A stretch of DNA of 12,030 bases from Candidatus Aminicenantota bacterium (GCA_020355945.1 CP070627.1:5869058-5881087), one strand, 5' to 3'. Counted from the stretch's first letter, positions 1 through 7,592 are shown. Translations and numbers: made by a program. Notes: a model not told the origin generated them from the sequence alone.

Positions 1-1356
1 GATTTCTCCCAGGTGGAAGCAGATGTAGCCAAGTTGGATCTCAACACCCAGTTTGCCCTCTACTACCCTGAGAAGCGACCCTTTTTCCTTGAGGGGATTG
101 ATTTTTTTTCTACCCAGATCAATGGGGTTTATACGCGAACCCTGGCAGACCCTTCCTGGGGCGTGAAAGTTTCAGGAAAAGAAGGAAAGAATGCCATTGG
201 TTTTTTTGTCAGCCGGGATGAAATCACCAACTTTCTTCTCCCCGGTGCCGAGGAATCGGAGACCACCACCCTGGACCAGGGAGCCATGGCAGTGGTCTTG
301 CGTTACCGCAGGGATATCGGCTCATCATCTACACTGGGTTTTCTCTTTACAGACAGGGAGGGTAAAGACTACCACAACCGCCTGGCAGGGGTGGACGGAT
401 TATTACGGCTTAGTAAGTCAGATACCCTTCGTTTCCAGGTATTGGGGTCCTCCACCCGCTACCCCGACCATATCGTAGGAGAATTTAATCAAAAAACAGG
501 CAATTTGACTGGCTATACAGCCTATCTCTGCTATCGGCGCCAGGCCAGGGCATACGGATGGGAAACGATCTATGAGGACTTTAGTCCTGATTTTCGTGCA
601 GACCTGGGTTTCATCCCCCAGGTCAATTACAGGAAAGGGATTGTCGGAGGCAATTATACTTATTGGGGAAAGAAAGGGGATTTTTTTTCCCGGGTTGAAG
701 TACGCGGCGATTTGGCCCAAATCCAGGACCACCGGGGAAACCTGCTGGAACGGGGAGCAGAACTCGCCGTGGAAGCAGATATGCCCCTCCAATCACTCTT
801 TATTATGGCCGCTGGTATCCGAAAAAAAGTGTACAATTCAGTGCCTTTTAACCAGCACTACCTGGATATTTTCTTCGAGATGCAGCCCAGCGGCGAACTC
901 TCCCTCAATTGTTCCTTCAAGATGGGGGATGAAATTGACTTTGAACATACCCGGGCAGGGAAACAATTGGTTATTGTACCCAATGTTATCTATAAATTCG
1001 GGAAACATCTGGTGACATCTCTTTCTTACTCGTATTCTTATTTGGACGTGGATAAAGGCAGGCTCTTTACCGTCCACCTGCTGCAAAGCCGATTGGTTTT
1101 CCATTTTAGCAAACGGGCCTTTTTGAGAGGAATTATCCAATACAAGGACATCTCACGCGATGTCTCACTTTACCATAACCAGGAAGACCCCAAATACAAA
1201 AAATTATTTACAGAATTTCTCTTTTCTTATAAAATCAATCCCAGGACCGTACTTTTCCTGGGTTATTCCGATATTTTCCAGGGCCTGGTGGATGTCAACC
1301 TCAAACAAACCAATCGAACGTTATTCTTAAAAATCGGTTATGCTCTTTCCTTATAA
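1..1356 (+). CDS. DUF5916 outer-membrane beta-barrel protein, C-terminal part (5' end outside window)
   Basis: The reading frame is open from base 1 and ends at TAA 1354-1356, so the N-terminus lies upstream. The visible part opens with DFSQVEAD, then LNTQFALYYPEKRPFFLEG (codons ~16-34), the signature joining the N-terminal carbohydrate-binding-like module to the barrel in DUF5916 proteins. The remaining ~410 residues alternate polar and hydrophobic/aromatic residues with many Tyr, Phe and Gly, as expected of transmembrane beta strands, and end in a hydrophobic C-terminus (IGYALSL) compatible with insertion by the BAM machinery. Family members are usually about 700-900 residues, so roughly half is missing. 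The function of DUF5916 proteins is not established; I infer an outer-membrane location. The GTG at base 13 is internal, not a real start. A 56-nt gap separates it from the next gene on the same strand. Confidence 0.85.
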   Translation, partial: DFSQVEADVAKLDLNTQFALYYPEKRPFFLEGIDFFSTQINGVYTRTLADPSWGVKVSGKEGKNAIGFFVSRDEITNFLLPGAEESETTTLDQGAMAVVLRYRRDIGSSSTLGFLFTDREGKDYHNRLAGVDGLLRLSKSDTLRFQVLGSSTRYPDHIVGEFNQKTGNLTGYTAYLCYRRQARAYGWETIYEDFSPDFRADLGFIPQVNYRKGIVGGNYTYWGKKGDFFSRVEVRGDLAQIQDHRGNLLERGAELAVEADMPLQSLFIMAAGIRKKVYNSVPFNQHYLDIFFEMQPSGELSLNCSFKMGDEIDFEHTRAGKQLVIVPNVIYKFGKHLVTSLSYSYSYLDVDKGRLFTVHLLQSRLVFHFSKRAFLRGIIQYKDISRDVSLYHNQEDPKYKKLFTEFLFSYKINPRTVLFLGYSDIFQGLVDVNLKQTNRTLFLKIGYALSL

Positions 1357-1397
1357 TTGAGGTTTGCTGTGGTAAATACGTTTTGAAACCGGCAGCC

Positions 1398-1404
1398 AGG
1401 AGGG
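1398..1404 (+). promoter_or_regulatory. Shine-Dalgarno that decides the start of the 1413 gene
   Basis: AGGAGGG lies 8 nt before ATG 1413. It is a near-perfect ribosome binding site and favours this ATG over the in-frame TTG at 1383, which would place the site inside the coding region and add a charged stretch before the signal peptide. Confidence 0.8.
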
Positions 1405-1412
1405 AATTTAAT

Positions 1413-2282
1413 ATGAAAGCGATTCTTCTTTTAATTTTTATTTTGTCCGTTTGTAATATGTTTACTCTCCCCGGGACGAAACCAGGGAAACATATTTCCC
1501 ATGAAAAAATCTTCGGAAAAACCGCTCCCGGGTATAACAAATATATTCTTAAGGCTGTGGATAAAATTCAAGGGCAAGTGATGAACGGTGGGGGATATTA
1601 TACCAATCTAAACGACAAGTCAAAGGAATCCCCGATTGGATATGAATTGAAAATTTTTAATCATTCTCTTATTACACCGCCGCGGCAATCCAGTTACTGC
1701 ACCGGCGCAACCTTTGCTGCATTCATTGAAGCGCTGAACTTGATTTACCCGGAGGGGGATACCCGGCTTACACTTAACCGATATGAAGCCCTGAGAATGC
1801 AGGAGATGAATGGTTCACGGCGAGAGGACTTTGTGAAAGTATGGGGGAACTGGAACTCCCAGTGGGGAGCTCAATATGTAATAGTAAAGTATGTGGAGAT
1901 GGGCAAGATCGTGAGTCACCGGGCAGCCCGGCCCGGTGATTTCATAAATATCCTTTTTAAAGCAGGAGGTGGACATTCGGCTATCTTCCTGGGATGGAAT
2001 AAAAATGACAATGGAGAAATACAATTGATGTATTGGTCCAGCCAGCCTGAAACCAATGGCATCAGCGATCATGTAGTTTCCATCGGTAAAATTGCCAAAC
2101 TGGCTGTGGTTCGTCTCACTGATCCGGGAAAAATTTTTAGTTTTGATGCTGCAAAGAAAATCTTTTTCCAGGAAGGAGAGTTTGGACGTGAAGTGGTTAA
2201 AAAGGCAAAATCCGCTCAACAACGCAGCCTGTACAATAAAAAGCTCAACTATTTATATTCACACTCCAACTTAAAACGTTAA
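1413..2282 (+). CDS. Secreted NlpC/P60-like (papain-fold) cysteine hydrolase, putative
   Basis: A 289-residue protein starting at ATG 1413. Residues 1-19 are a Lys-initiated hydrophobic stretch (KAILLLIFILSV) that reads as a Sec signal peptide, so the protein should be exported. The candidate catalytic Cys is C96 in SSYCTGATFAAF at the start of a predicted helix; the candidate His is H188 in GGGHSAIFLGW, preceded by ARPGDF. A Cys at a helix start followed by a strand with Gly-His-Ser/Ala is the arrangement of NlpC/P60 and CHAP hydrolases, which cleave peptide or amide bonds, often in peptidoglycan. I see no SH3 or LysM wall-binding domain. The substrate is unknown and the family call rests on motif pattern only. 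The next gene begins 2 nt after the stop, so the two are probably co-transcribed. Confidence 0.6.
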   Translation: MKAILLLIFILSVCNMFTLPGTKPGKHISHEKIFGKTAPGYNKYILKAVDKIQGQVMNGGGYYTNLNDKSKESPIGYELKIFNHSLITPPRQSSYCTGATFAAFIEALNLIYPEGDTRLTLNRYEALRMQEMNGSRREDFVKVWGNWNSQWGAQYVIVKYVEMGKIVSHRAARPGDFINILFKAGGGHSAIFLGWNKNDNGEIQLMYWSSQPETNGISDHVVSIGKIAKLAVVRLTDPGKIFSFDAAKKIFFQEGEFGREVVKKAKSAQQRSLYNKKLNYLYSHSNLKR

Positions 2283-2284
2283 TT

Positions 2285-3190
2285 ATGGAGATCAAACTTT
2301 TAACATATAACCTGGCAATGGTGCCGCTTGTTACCGGGATAGCCAAAAGAGAACGGATAAAAGCCTTTGTTGAAGAGATACGAAACCATCACGATTTCGA
2401 TATCCTCTGTCTCCAGGAAATATTTGATGAAAAAATCCGAAAGCAACTGAAAAATGATCTGGGGGATAAATATCCTTATATGGTGGAGAAGTCCAGCGAT
2501 CATGATATTCTTAACGAAGACAGCGGGATGTTTTTTGCTTCAAAATATCCTTTTTTACGCCATACCTTCCGGGAATTTCATGCCAAAAGCAGTGGAACCT
2601 GGGATGCCATAGTGGACAAGGGTATATTTGTTGCCTGTTTTAAATTGGGCAGCGGGGATAATCAGCGAATTCTTCATGTCTATAACGTCCACCTGCAATC
2701 CACCGAATCCGAATATAAAACCAGGGAAAAGCAGTTGGCTCAACTGCGCAGATTTGTTGAAAGAGCTTTAAAGACCGAGAAAGAGAACAGCAAGCCATTA
2801 AAAGTGAGTGCCCTTCTACTGGGAGATTTTAATGTGGTGGGAGATAAAAGCGAAGAATATAAGCGAATGATGAGCCTACTGGGTTACCCTATTGATCTCT
2901 TTCGTGTACTGAATCCCGATGCGGAGGGATACACCTGGAATTCGGAAGAGAATATTTTTTTGATCCATAATGATAGAGAGGATAAAGATATGGAGCGGCT
3001 GGATTATATATTTACCTTTACCGGTATACCTTATGCGGATGACAATCGTCAGAAAGAGGAAATTGATGGAGTTGACTGTAAATCCTGTGATTTATTTAGA
3101 CCAAAAGCATCAGGTATCCCGGGACTGCCGGATGAATGCGATCTTTCGGATCATTACGGTGTTGAAGCTGTGATTGAGATACCTGTTTAA
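2285..3190 (+). CDS. Endonuclease/exonuclease/phosphatase (EEP) family hydrolase, neutral-sphingomyelinase-like
   Basis: A 301-residue protein with the full EEP metal-dependent phosphodiesterase motif set in order: LLTYNLA (N9), LCLQEIF (E45), YNVHLQS (N134, H136), LLGDFN (D181, N183), ERLDYIF, and LSDHYGVEA (D289, H290). The acidic residues bind Mg2+ and the Asp-His pair near the C-terminus is catalytic. The layout, with VHLQST and a late SDH, fits the neutral sphingomyelinase/phospholipase C-like branch better than exonuclease III, but nucleic acid, inositol phosphate or lipid substrates are all possible. No signal peptide is visible, so it looks cytoplasmic, unlike its upstream partner. 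ATG 2285 has no good Shine-Dalgarno and lies 2 nt after the previous stop, suggesting translational coupling. Its TAA overlaps the TAA of the opposite-strand gene. Confidence 0.85.
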   Translation: MEIKLLTYNLAMVPLVTGIAKRERIKAFVEEIRNHHDFDILCLQEIFDEKIRKQLKNDLGDKYPYMVEKSSDHDILNEDSGMFFASKYPFLRHTFREFHAKSSGTWDAIVDKGIFVACFKLGSGDNQRILHVYNVHLQSTESEYKTREKQLAQLRRFVERALKTEKENSKPLKVSALLLGDFNVVGDKSEEYKRMMSLLGYPIDLFRVLNPDAEGYTWNSEENIFLIHNDREDKDMERLDYIFTFTGIPYADDNRQKEEIDGVDCKSCDLFRPKASGIPGLPDECDLSDHYGVEAVIEIPV

Positions 3191-3951
3191 GAGGAGTGGT
3201 GAATCTTGAATTGATATTTCTTTTCCCAGGGGGGAACAAAACCTCTTTCCGCAAAGGTGACGTGATTATCATTATCAACTAATACCACAGTGGATGAGCG
3301 TGTCCCATATTGGGGAGACTTTATAAATATAGAGGAAAGAACCCTTTCATATTCAATTCCAACACCTGTATCCGGGAGTTGATCGTCAGGTGCCATTTCC
3401 GTATCTGCAAGAAATGAAAAAATCGATTCCAATGATATCTCCGGTTGGTTTAACACCTGTTGTTCCAGTATTTGTTTACCTTTGACCACTTTGGGCCAGG
3501 GGGTATCCAGGGAGTCATTGCTTAACCCGTGTACCCCTGGAGGTACCTGGAGGATTTTATTTTGCCTGTTGGAATAGCAGCAGAGCTTATCCATATTGCC
3601 TAAAATTAAATTAAAGCCATTATATTCGACACTCTTTGCCTGCAGTTCTTCCAGGTACTCCTGGCTGGAGATGTTTGAGAGTAAATATTGGCTCACCAGT
3701 GCACCTCGTGATGGTGCGTTTTCTTTATGGAATTCGGTGCCCCGGTAATTGGTCAGGGCGGCGATTTTTCCATTTTTGGTGATTCCCATCCAGGTGCCTC
3801 CTGCTTCCAGGTCTTTGCCTGCCAGGAGAAACCGGGCCTCCTTCCACCACCTGGCAGGCGCAGTGGGACGGTGATAAAATTCATCGCGGTTTGCCGCAAA
3901 AATCAGCTTGTAACGCGAATGTGACTGGAAAGCAAATAATATCAGGCACAT
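3187..3951 (-). CDS. TANGO2/NRDE-family protein
   Basis: A 254-residue protein from the ATG at 3951. It begins MCLILFAF, then AANRDEFYHRPT (NRDE at 21-24), GGTWMGITKNGKIAALTNYR, GVHGLSND with PWPKV, and a C-terminal GTRSSTVVLV strand. This is the conserved motif order of the NRDE/TANGO2 family, whose length is usually about 250-280 residues. The start was chosen because family members begin Met-Cys and Cys2 is conserved; upstream in-frame starts (ATG 4002, TTG 4014) would bury it. Human TANGO2 is linked to a metabolic crisis disorder and has been tied to haem and lipid handling, but the bacterial function is not settled. It is divergent from the ammonia-lyase and convergent with the EEP gene, sharing the TTAA at the stop. 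A weak AGGAATGG-type ribosome site precedes the ATG. Confidence 0.9.
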   Translation of the reverse strand: MCLILFAFQSHSRYKLIFAANRDEFYHRPTAPARWWKEARFLLAGKDLEAGGTWMGITKNGKIAALTNYRGTEFHKENAPSRGALVSQYLLSNISSQEYLEELQAKSVEYNGFNLILGNMDKLCCYSNRQNKILQVPPGVHGLSNDSLDTPWPKVVKGKQILEQQVLNQPEISLESIFSFLADTEMAPDDQLPDTGVGIEYERVLSSIFIKSPQYGTRSSTVVLVDNDNHVTFAERGFVPPWEKKYQFKIHHSS

Positions 3952-3985
3952 TTCAGATAAACCATTCCTTTTGGATTTAAAATAG

Positions 3986-4014
3986 AATGTATCATGTTTC
4001 ATTGAAAAGTGCAA
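3986..4014 (-). promoter_or_regulatory. Possible sigma70 promoter for the TANGO2-family gene
   Basis: Reading the minus strand, TTGCAC (4014-4009) and TACATT (3991-3986) are separated by 17 bp, about 35 nt upstream of the ATG at 3951. Both boxes match consensus only partly. It lies inside the alternative upstream extension of the ORF, another reason to prefer the 3951 start. Confidence 0.35.
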
Positions 4015-4017
4015 GGT

Positions 4018-4046
4018 TTGAAATGATATACTCTCTGTGGTATAAT
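4018..4046 (+). promoter_or_regulatory. Sigma70-type promoter for the ammonia-lyase gene
   Basis: TTGAAA (4018-4023), a 17-bp spacer and TATAAT (4041-4046) give a near-consensus promoter, with transcription expected to start near 4053 and leave a leader of about 80 nt. It sits in the divergent gap to the TANGO2-family gene and overlaps that gene's possible promoter, so the two transcripts may interfere or be co-regulated. Confidence 0.75.
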
Positions 4047-4083
4047 CTTTCTTAAATTAGAGTGATGAATGATTAATGCCAAC

Positions 4084-4102
4084 CCCATCTCAATGAGATT
4101 GG
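4084..4102. promoter_or_regulatory. Dyad in the ammonia-lyase leader, operator-like
   Basis: ATCTCA-A-TGAGAT (4087-4099) is an exact 6+1+6 inverted repeat, with CC/GG pairs further out (4084-4085, 4101-4102). It lies downstream of the predicted start of transcription and about 33 nt before the ATG. A central spacer of one base suits a homodimeric repressor site better than an RNA hairpin, although CC, a mismatch, ATCT, CAATG, AGAT, a mismatch and GG could also fold weakly. No regulator gene adjoins it. Confidence 0.4.
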
Positions 4103-4132
4103 TCAGAAAAGTTTTAACTCAGGAGGTCAATA

Positions 4133-5659
4133 ATGGCAATCGTTTTAGACGGTTCGGGCTTCACAATCGAAAAGCTGGTTCAAATTGCCCGACACAATGA
4201 AAAAGTCGAGCTTCACCCGGATGCAATAGAGAGGATAAAAAAATGTCGCGCCATGCTGGAGAAAAAAATCCAGGCCAGGGAAATTATGTATGGCGTAAAT
4301 ACAGGGATTGGAGAATTTTCCGAGGTGATATTGTCAGACGAACAAATGGAAGATTTTCAAAGATATTTGATTTACAACCATGCGGCAGGAATTGGCGACC
4401 CGGCTCCTGGCGAATATGTGAGAGGCGCCATGGCCAGCCGGATTAATGTGCTTGCTATCGGTAATTCAGGCAACCGCCCGGAAATCGCCCAAACCATGGT
4501 GGATATGCTAAACAAAGGAGTAATCCCTTATGTGTGCCAAAAAGGTTCAGTGGGTGCTTGCGGTGACCTGGCCCCGATGTCCCAAATCGCTTTACTACTA
4601 TTGGGTGAAGGGCAAGCTTATTATAAAGGCGAACTGTTAGAGGGCAAAGCAGCCATGGACCGGGCCGGTATTCCTATCCCCGGCCTGAAAGCCAGGGACG
4701 GACTGGCAGCCATCAATGGGTCTAATTTTTTAACCGCCATGAGTGCAATATTTTTGTATGATGCCAATCGCTGGTTAAAACAAGCGGAAATTGCAGCTTC
4801 TATGTCTCTGGAAGCATTGAAAGCCAATATGCGACCCTACACCCCCTTGCTGCACCAGGTACGCGGTTTCAAAGGAGCCATACGCAGTGCTAAAGCCATT
4901 CAAAAATGCATTGCCGGCGGTGACCTGGTGGAAGGGAAACTGAAATGCAAAGTCCAGGACGCTTATTCAATGCGTTCTACCCCCCAGGTAATCGGCGCTG
5001 CCCACGACGCATTGGCTTATGCCAGGTCCCAGGTGGAAATCGAATTAAACGGCGTAGGCGATAATCCAATTTTTTTCCCGGACCACAACCTGCAATTGTC
5101 CGGCGCCAACTTCCAGGGAAGCCCGGTAAGTTTACCTATGGATATGGCCGGCGCTGCAGTTACCATGGTCAGCGTCATGTCTGAGCGCCGGATGAATCGA
5201 TTGAATCATCCTGCCTTAAACGTTGGACTGCCAGCTTTTTTGACCAAAGGAGCCGGGATGTTCTCCGGCTTGATGTTAAGTCAATATACAGCGGATATGC
5301 AGATTGTTGAACAGCGAATCCTTTCAATGCCCGCCTCTATTCAATCCATCCCCGCCGCAGCCGACCAGGAAGACTTCGTCTCCATGGGAATGAATACCGC
5401 TATTAAAAACTTCCAGATATTGGACAATGCCTATGGTGTGCTGGGTATTGAATTTATGGCTGCTGCCCAGGCACTGGATTTCCGGGATTATAAATTCGGA
5501 ACCGGGGTTACCAAAGCTAAAGAAGTGATACGAAAATATGTGGATTTCCTGGATATAGACCGACCCCTCTACCCGGACCATTCCAAAATGAAAGAACTGG
5601 TAAAATCCTGTGAAATCCTTGAAGAAGTGGAAAAACGAGTAGGAAGCCTGGAAGAATAG
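4133..5659 (+). CDS. Aromatic amino acid ammonia-lyase, histidine ammonia-lyase (HutH)-like, with Ala-Cys-Gly MIO triad
   Basis: A 508-residue protein, normal length for histidine ammonia-lyases. These cytoplasmic tetramers remove ammonia from an amino acid using the MIO cofactor, made by cyclising an internal Ala-Ser-Gly. Family motifs: YGVNTGIG (Y53), NHAAGIG (N82-H83), GSVGACGDLAP (142-144), AAINGSN (N195), QDAYSMR (Y278, R281), GANFQG, and DQEDFVSMG (E413). Y53, H83, position 143 and N195 carry the same numbers as the key residues of Pseudomonas putida HAL, and H83 with the QED Glu points to histidine rather than phenylalanine or tyrosine. Asn82 replaces the usual Ser. Residue 143 is Cys (TGC 4559-4561) instead of Ser. 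No hutU, hutI or hutG is nearby, so a histidine-degrading role is not supported by context; an aminomutase or other aryl substrate remains possible. AGGAGGT at 4121-4127 sits 5 nt before ATG. The stop is 4 nt from the convergent response regulator gene. Confidence 0.88.
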   Translation: MAIVLDGSGFTIEKLVQIARHNEKVELHPDAIERIKKCRAMLEKKIQAREIMYGVNTGIGEFSEVILSDEQMEDFQRYLIYNHAAGIGDPAPGEYVRGAMASRINVLAIGNSGNRPEIAQTMVDMLNKGVIPYVCQKGSVGACGDLAPMSQIALLLLGEGQAYYKGELLEGKAAMDRAGIPIPGLKARDGLAAINGSNFLTAMSAIFLYDANRWLKQAEIAASMSLEALKANMRPYTPLLHQVRGFKGAIRSAKAIQKCIAGGDLVEGKLKCKVQDAYSMRSTPQVIGAAHDALAYARSQVEIELNGVGDNPIFFPDHNLQLSGANFQGSPVSLPMDMAGAAVTMVSVMSERRMNRLNHPALNVGLPAFLTKGAGMFSGLMLSQYTADMQIVEQRILSMPASIQSIPAAADQEDFVSMGMNTAIKNFQILDNAYGVLGIEFMAAAQALDFRDYKFGTGVTKAKEVIRKYVDFLDIDRPLYPDHSKMKELVKSCEILEEVEKRVGSLEE

Positions 5660-5663
5660 GAAC

Positions 5664-6089
5664 TCAGGCTTTCTTATCTTCTTTATAAATCAATTTGTGA
5701 ACCAGTCGGGATAAGTGGGAAAATGTATAAGGTTTCTCGAGATAAGCCTTAACCCCTGTTTTTAGAAGTTCTTTTATACGTTCGTCTTTTTTAGCCCCTG
5801 AGACTAAGAGCACATTGACATCGGGTTGGATTTGTTTCATTTCAATATAGGTTTCTTTTCCTGATTTCCTGGGCATTAACAGGTCCAGCAGTACCAGTTT
5901 GATTTTTTGATAGTTTTTTGCAAAAATTTCCACGGCTATATCTCCATCCTCCGCGACCATTACCTCATAGCCGCAACTTTTCAGGACATTAACGGCAATT
6001 TTGCGCATAATGGGTTCATCATCCACCACCAGGACCAATCCTTCCCCTTTTGTTAACTGTCCCTGGGACTTCTTTTCTTTAATCGTCAT
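5664..6089 (-). CDS. Single-domain response regulator (CheY-like receiver)
   Basis: A 141-residue protein consisting of one receiver domain and no output domain. The acidic pocket is D23-D24 (VVDDEP), the phospho-acceptor is D69 in LLDLLMP, the switch Ser is S97 (VSGAKK), and the conserved Lys is K119 in LEKPY. All catalytic residues are intact, so it should accept phosphate from a histidine kinase and act by protein-protein contact or as a phosphorelay intermediate. The first ~17 residues are a charged tail outside the fold. No kinase gene is present in the window, so its partner is elsewhere. It is the last gene of the minus-strand cluster, starting 10 nt after the YqaA-like stop, with only a weak ribosome site, which suggests co-transcription with that gene. 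Confidence 0.9.
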   Translation of the reverse strand: MTIKEKKSQGQLTKGEGLVLVVDDEPIMRKIAVNVLKSCGYEVMVAEDGDIAVEIFAKNYQKIKLVLLDLLMPRKSGKETYIEMKQIQPDVNVLLVSGAKKDERIKELLKTGVKAYLEKPYTFSHLSRLVHKLIYKEDKKA

Positions 6090-6099
6090 TTCATTCTTT

Positions 6100-6741
6100 T
6101 TAAATTATCCCTTTTATAATCAGGAACCCGGCGATTAAAAGAAAGGCGAATAAAAGAGCCAGCCAGTTGAAATATTTATCAATGAAAGTCTTGATGGGTT
6201 CACCGAACCAGTAGATTAAAGAAGAGACCAGGAAAAATCGGGTTCCCCGGGAAATAACCGAGGCCAGGGTAAAGGTGACAAAATTCAGATCAAAGGCACC
6301 GGAAGAGATGGTAAAGACTTTATAGGGAATGGGCGTAAACCCGGCTGTAAAAACAATCCAGAAACCATAGAGATCATATTTGACTTTCATGGATTCAAAC
6401 AGGGTCTCTGTGAACCCGGGAATCGAGTTAAAGAAAAAATTGGCAATGGCTGAGTAATTGGGATAACCGCCTTTCCACCACAACAGGTGACCGATAAAAT
6501 ACCCAAAGATACCGCCCAGGGCTGAACCGGCTGTGGTGATAGCAGCCAGTTTGAACCATTTTTTTCGGTAGCCCAACACCAGGGGGATCAATAAAACATC
6601 CGGCGGAATAGGAAAAAAACTGCTTTCAGCAAATGCCAATACAAAAAGTGCGTACTGGGCGGAAGGTTTTTCAGCCCAACTGAGCACCCAGTCATAGAGC
6701 CTTCGCATGGGGTTGGTTTTAGTTTTTACTTTCACTGTCAT
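6100..6741 (-). CDS. YqaA/DedA-family (VTT domain) inner-membrane protein
   Basis: A 213-residue polytopic membrane protein. Diagnostic motifs are FAESSFFPIPPDVLLIPLVL (37-56, with E39, the P44-P47 re-entrant segment and D48) and GFTPIPYKVFTISSGAF near 135-151, the paired proline-rich half-loops of the DedA/VTT superfamily; the pattern resembles the YqaA branch. A final hydrophobic segment (LALLFAFLLIAGFLII) closes the protein. DedA-superfamily proteins are linked to lipid scrambling or undecaprenyl-phosphate recycling and to proton-motive-force homeostasis; the YqaA branch itself is poorly characterised. The ATG at 6741 lies inside the 3' end of surE (23-nt overlap), with GAGGT about 5 nt upstream, supporting this start over Met12 and implying coupled translation. 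Confidence 0.85.
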   Translation of the reverse strand: MTVKVKTKTNPMRRLYDWVLSWAEKPSAQYALFVLAFAESSFFPIPPDVLLIPLVLGYRKKWFKLAAITTAGSALGGIFGYFIGHLLWWKGGYPNYSAIANFFFNSIPGFTETLFESMKVKYDLYGFWIVFTAGFTPIPYKVFTISSGAFDLNFVTFTLASVISRGTRFFLVSSLIYWFGEPIKTFIDKYFNWLALLFAFLLIAGFLIIKGII

Positions 6742-7489
6742 TGAATACCTCGATCAGGTCGTTCATTTCTTTGAATTCATTTAGGTCGTACTTCAGGACA
6801 CTCAAGGATATATTACCGTCAGCAATGGCTTGAAGGTCTGTACCCGGTTCTCCGGCGCTTTTGGGCTCACCGGTGCCAATCCAGTAATATTTCCTGCGCC
6901 GGGGGTCGATTCTTTCCTCGATAGTGGGTTTATATCGTTTCAGACCTATAGAGGTGATTGTTAGTTTACCAGTGGTGCGGTAGGGGATATTAAGGTTATA
7001 AACAACGGCTGTATTTTTTAGGGGGAGTAATGTCTCCAGCACCTGGCCGGTAATACGGGCGCCGGTGTTAAAATCGAATTTCCCGCTTTTCTTATCCGGG
7101 ATTAAAGAAACCGCCAATGAAGGTACGCCGTACAAATGACCGGTATATGCAGCAGCAACCGTACCGGAAAAGAAAACATCTTCGCAGAGATTTTCACCTT
7201 CATTCATCCCGGAAATGATAAAATCCGGCCATTGGGGCATAATTTTTTGTAGGGCAATATTTATACAGTCTACAGGTGTGCCCTCTACCGCGTACTCTTT
7301 TTCCCCGATTTGTTTCAATCGCAGCGGTTGATTGATGGTTATGGACATGGAGATGCCGCTGCGCTCCCGATCAGGGGCCACAACATAAATATCGTACCGG
7401 GAATCGTATTTCTTAGATAGAAATTCCTTCAGATGCCTGATCCCGGTAGAGAAAAAGCCATCATCATTAGTCAATAGTAGTGTCTTCAT
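6719..7489 (-). CDS. surE: 5'/3'-nucleotidase SurE
   Basis: A 256-residue protein starting MKTLLLTNDDG at 7489. SurE is a metal-dependent phosphatase of nucleoside monophosphates, also acting on short polyphosphate in some species, and is associated with stationary-phase survival. Metal ligands are visible: D9-D10 in TNDDG, S44 in RERSG, N96 in SGMNEGENL, followed by EDVFFSGTVAAAY, where the family usually has a Tyr before SGTV. VEGTPVDC (68-75) is also typical. The frame stays open upstream to 7555, but that extension runs through the tRNA gene and is spurious. The 26-nt gap to the tRNA 3' end and the strand suggest one transcript with the tRNA and MerR-like gene. The ribosome site before 7489 is weak. 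Confidence 0.95.
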   Translation of the reverse strand: MKTLLLTNDDGFFSTGIRHLKEFLSKKYDSRYDIYVVAPDRERSGISMSITINQPLRLKQIGEKEYAVEGTPVDCINIALQKIMPQWPDFIISGMNEGENLCEDVFFSGTVAAAYTGHLYGVPSLAVSLIPDKKSGKFDFNTGARITGQVLETLLPLKNTAVVYNLNIPYRTTGKLTITSIGLKRYKPTIEERIDPRRRKYYWIGTGEPKSAGEPGTDLQAIADGNISLSVLKYDLNEFKEMNDLIEVFNDSESKN

Positions 7490-7515
7490 TGTTATACTTA
7501 CATGGAAGAGATAGA

Positions 7516-7592
7516 TGGTCGGGACGAGTGGATTTGAACCACCGACCCCACGCACCCCAAGCGTGTGCGCTACCAGGCTGCGCCACGTCCCG
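7516..7592 (-). tRNA. tRNA-Pro (anticodon GGG), CCA encoded
   Basis: On the minus strand the gene folds as a full cloverleaf of 77 nt. The acceptor stem is CGGGACG with CGTCCCG, all seven pairs intact. The D stem is GCGC/GCGC with AGCCTGGTA in the loop. The anticodon stem is CACGC/GCGTG around the loop TTGGGGT, giving GGG. A 5-nt variable loop precedes the T stem GGTGG/CCACT (one G-U pair) with TTCAAAT loop. Discriminator A (7519) is followed by an encoded CCA (7518-7516). It lies 16 nt after the MerR-like stop and 26 nt before surE, in the same direction, so it is probably processed from a polycistronic transcript. Confidence 0.96.

Noticed and set aside
191..1140. Additional ORFs within the DUF5916 gene on both strands
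   Set aside because: They lack family motifs and ribosome sites and overlap a well-supported frame.
1383..1412. TTG start for the NlpC/P60-like gene
   Set aside because: It would swallow the AGGAGGG ribosome site and place charged residues before an otherwise normal signal peptide.
3952..4014. Longer N-terminus for the TANGO2-family protein
   Set aside because: The family begins Met-Cys-Leu/Ile; the extension is not conserved-looking and covers a possible promoter.
7490..7555. Extension of the SurE reading frame upstream to 7555
   Set aside because: The added residues are encoded by the tRNA-Pro gene in antisense register to no known SurE N-terminus; MKTLLLTNDDG at 7489 is the family start.
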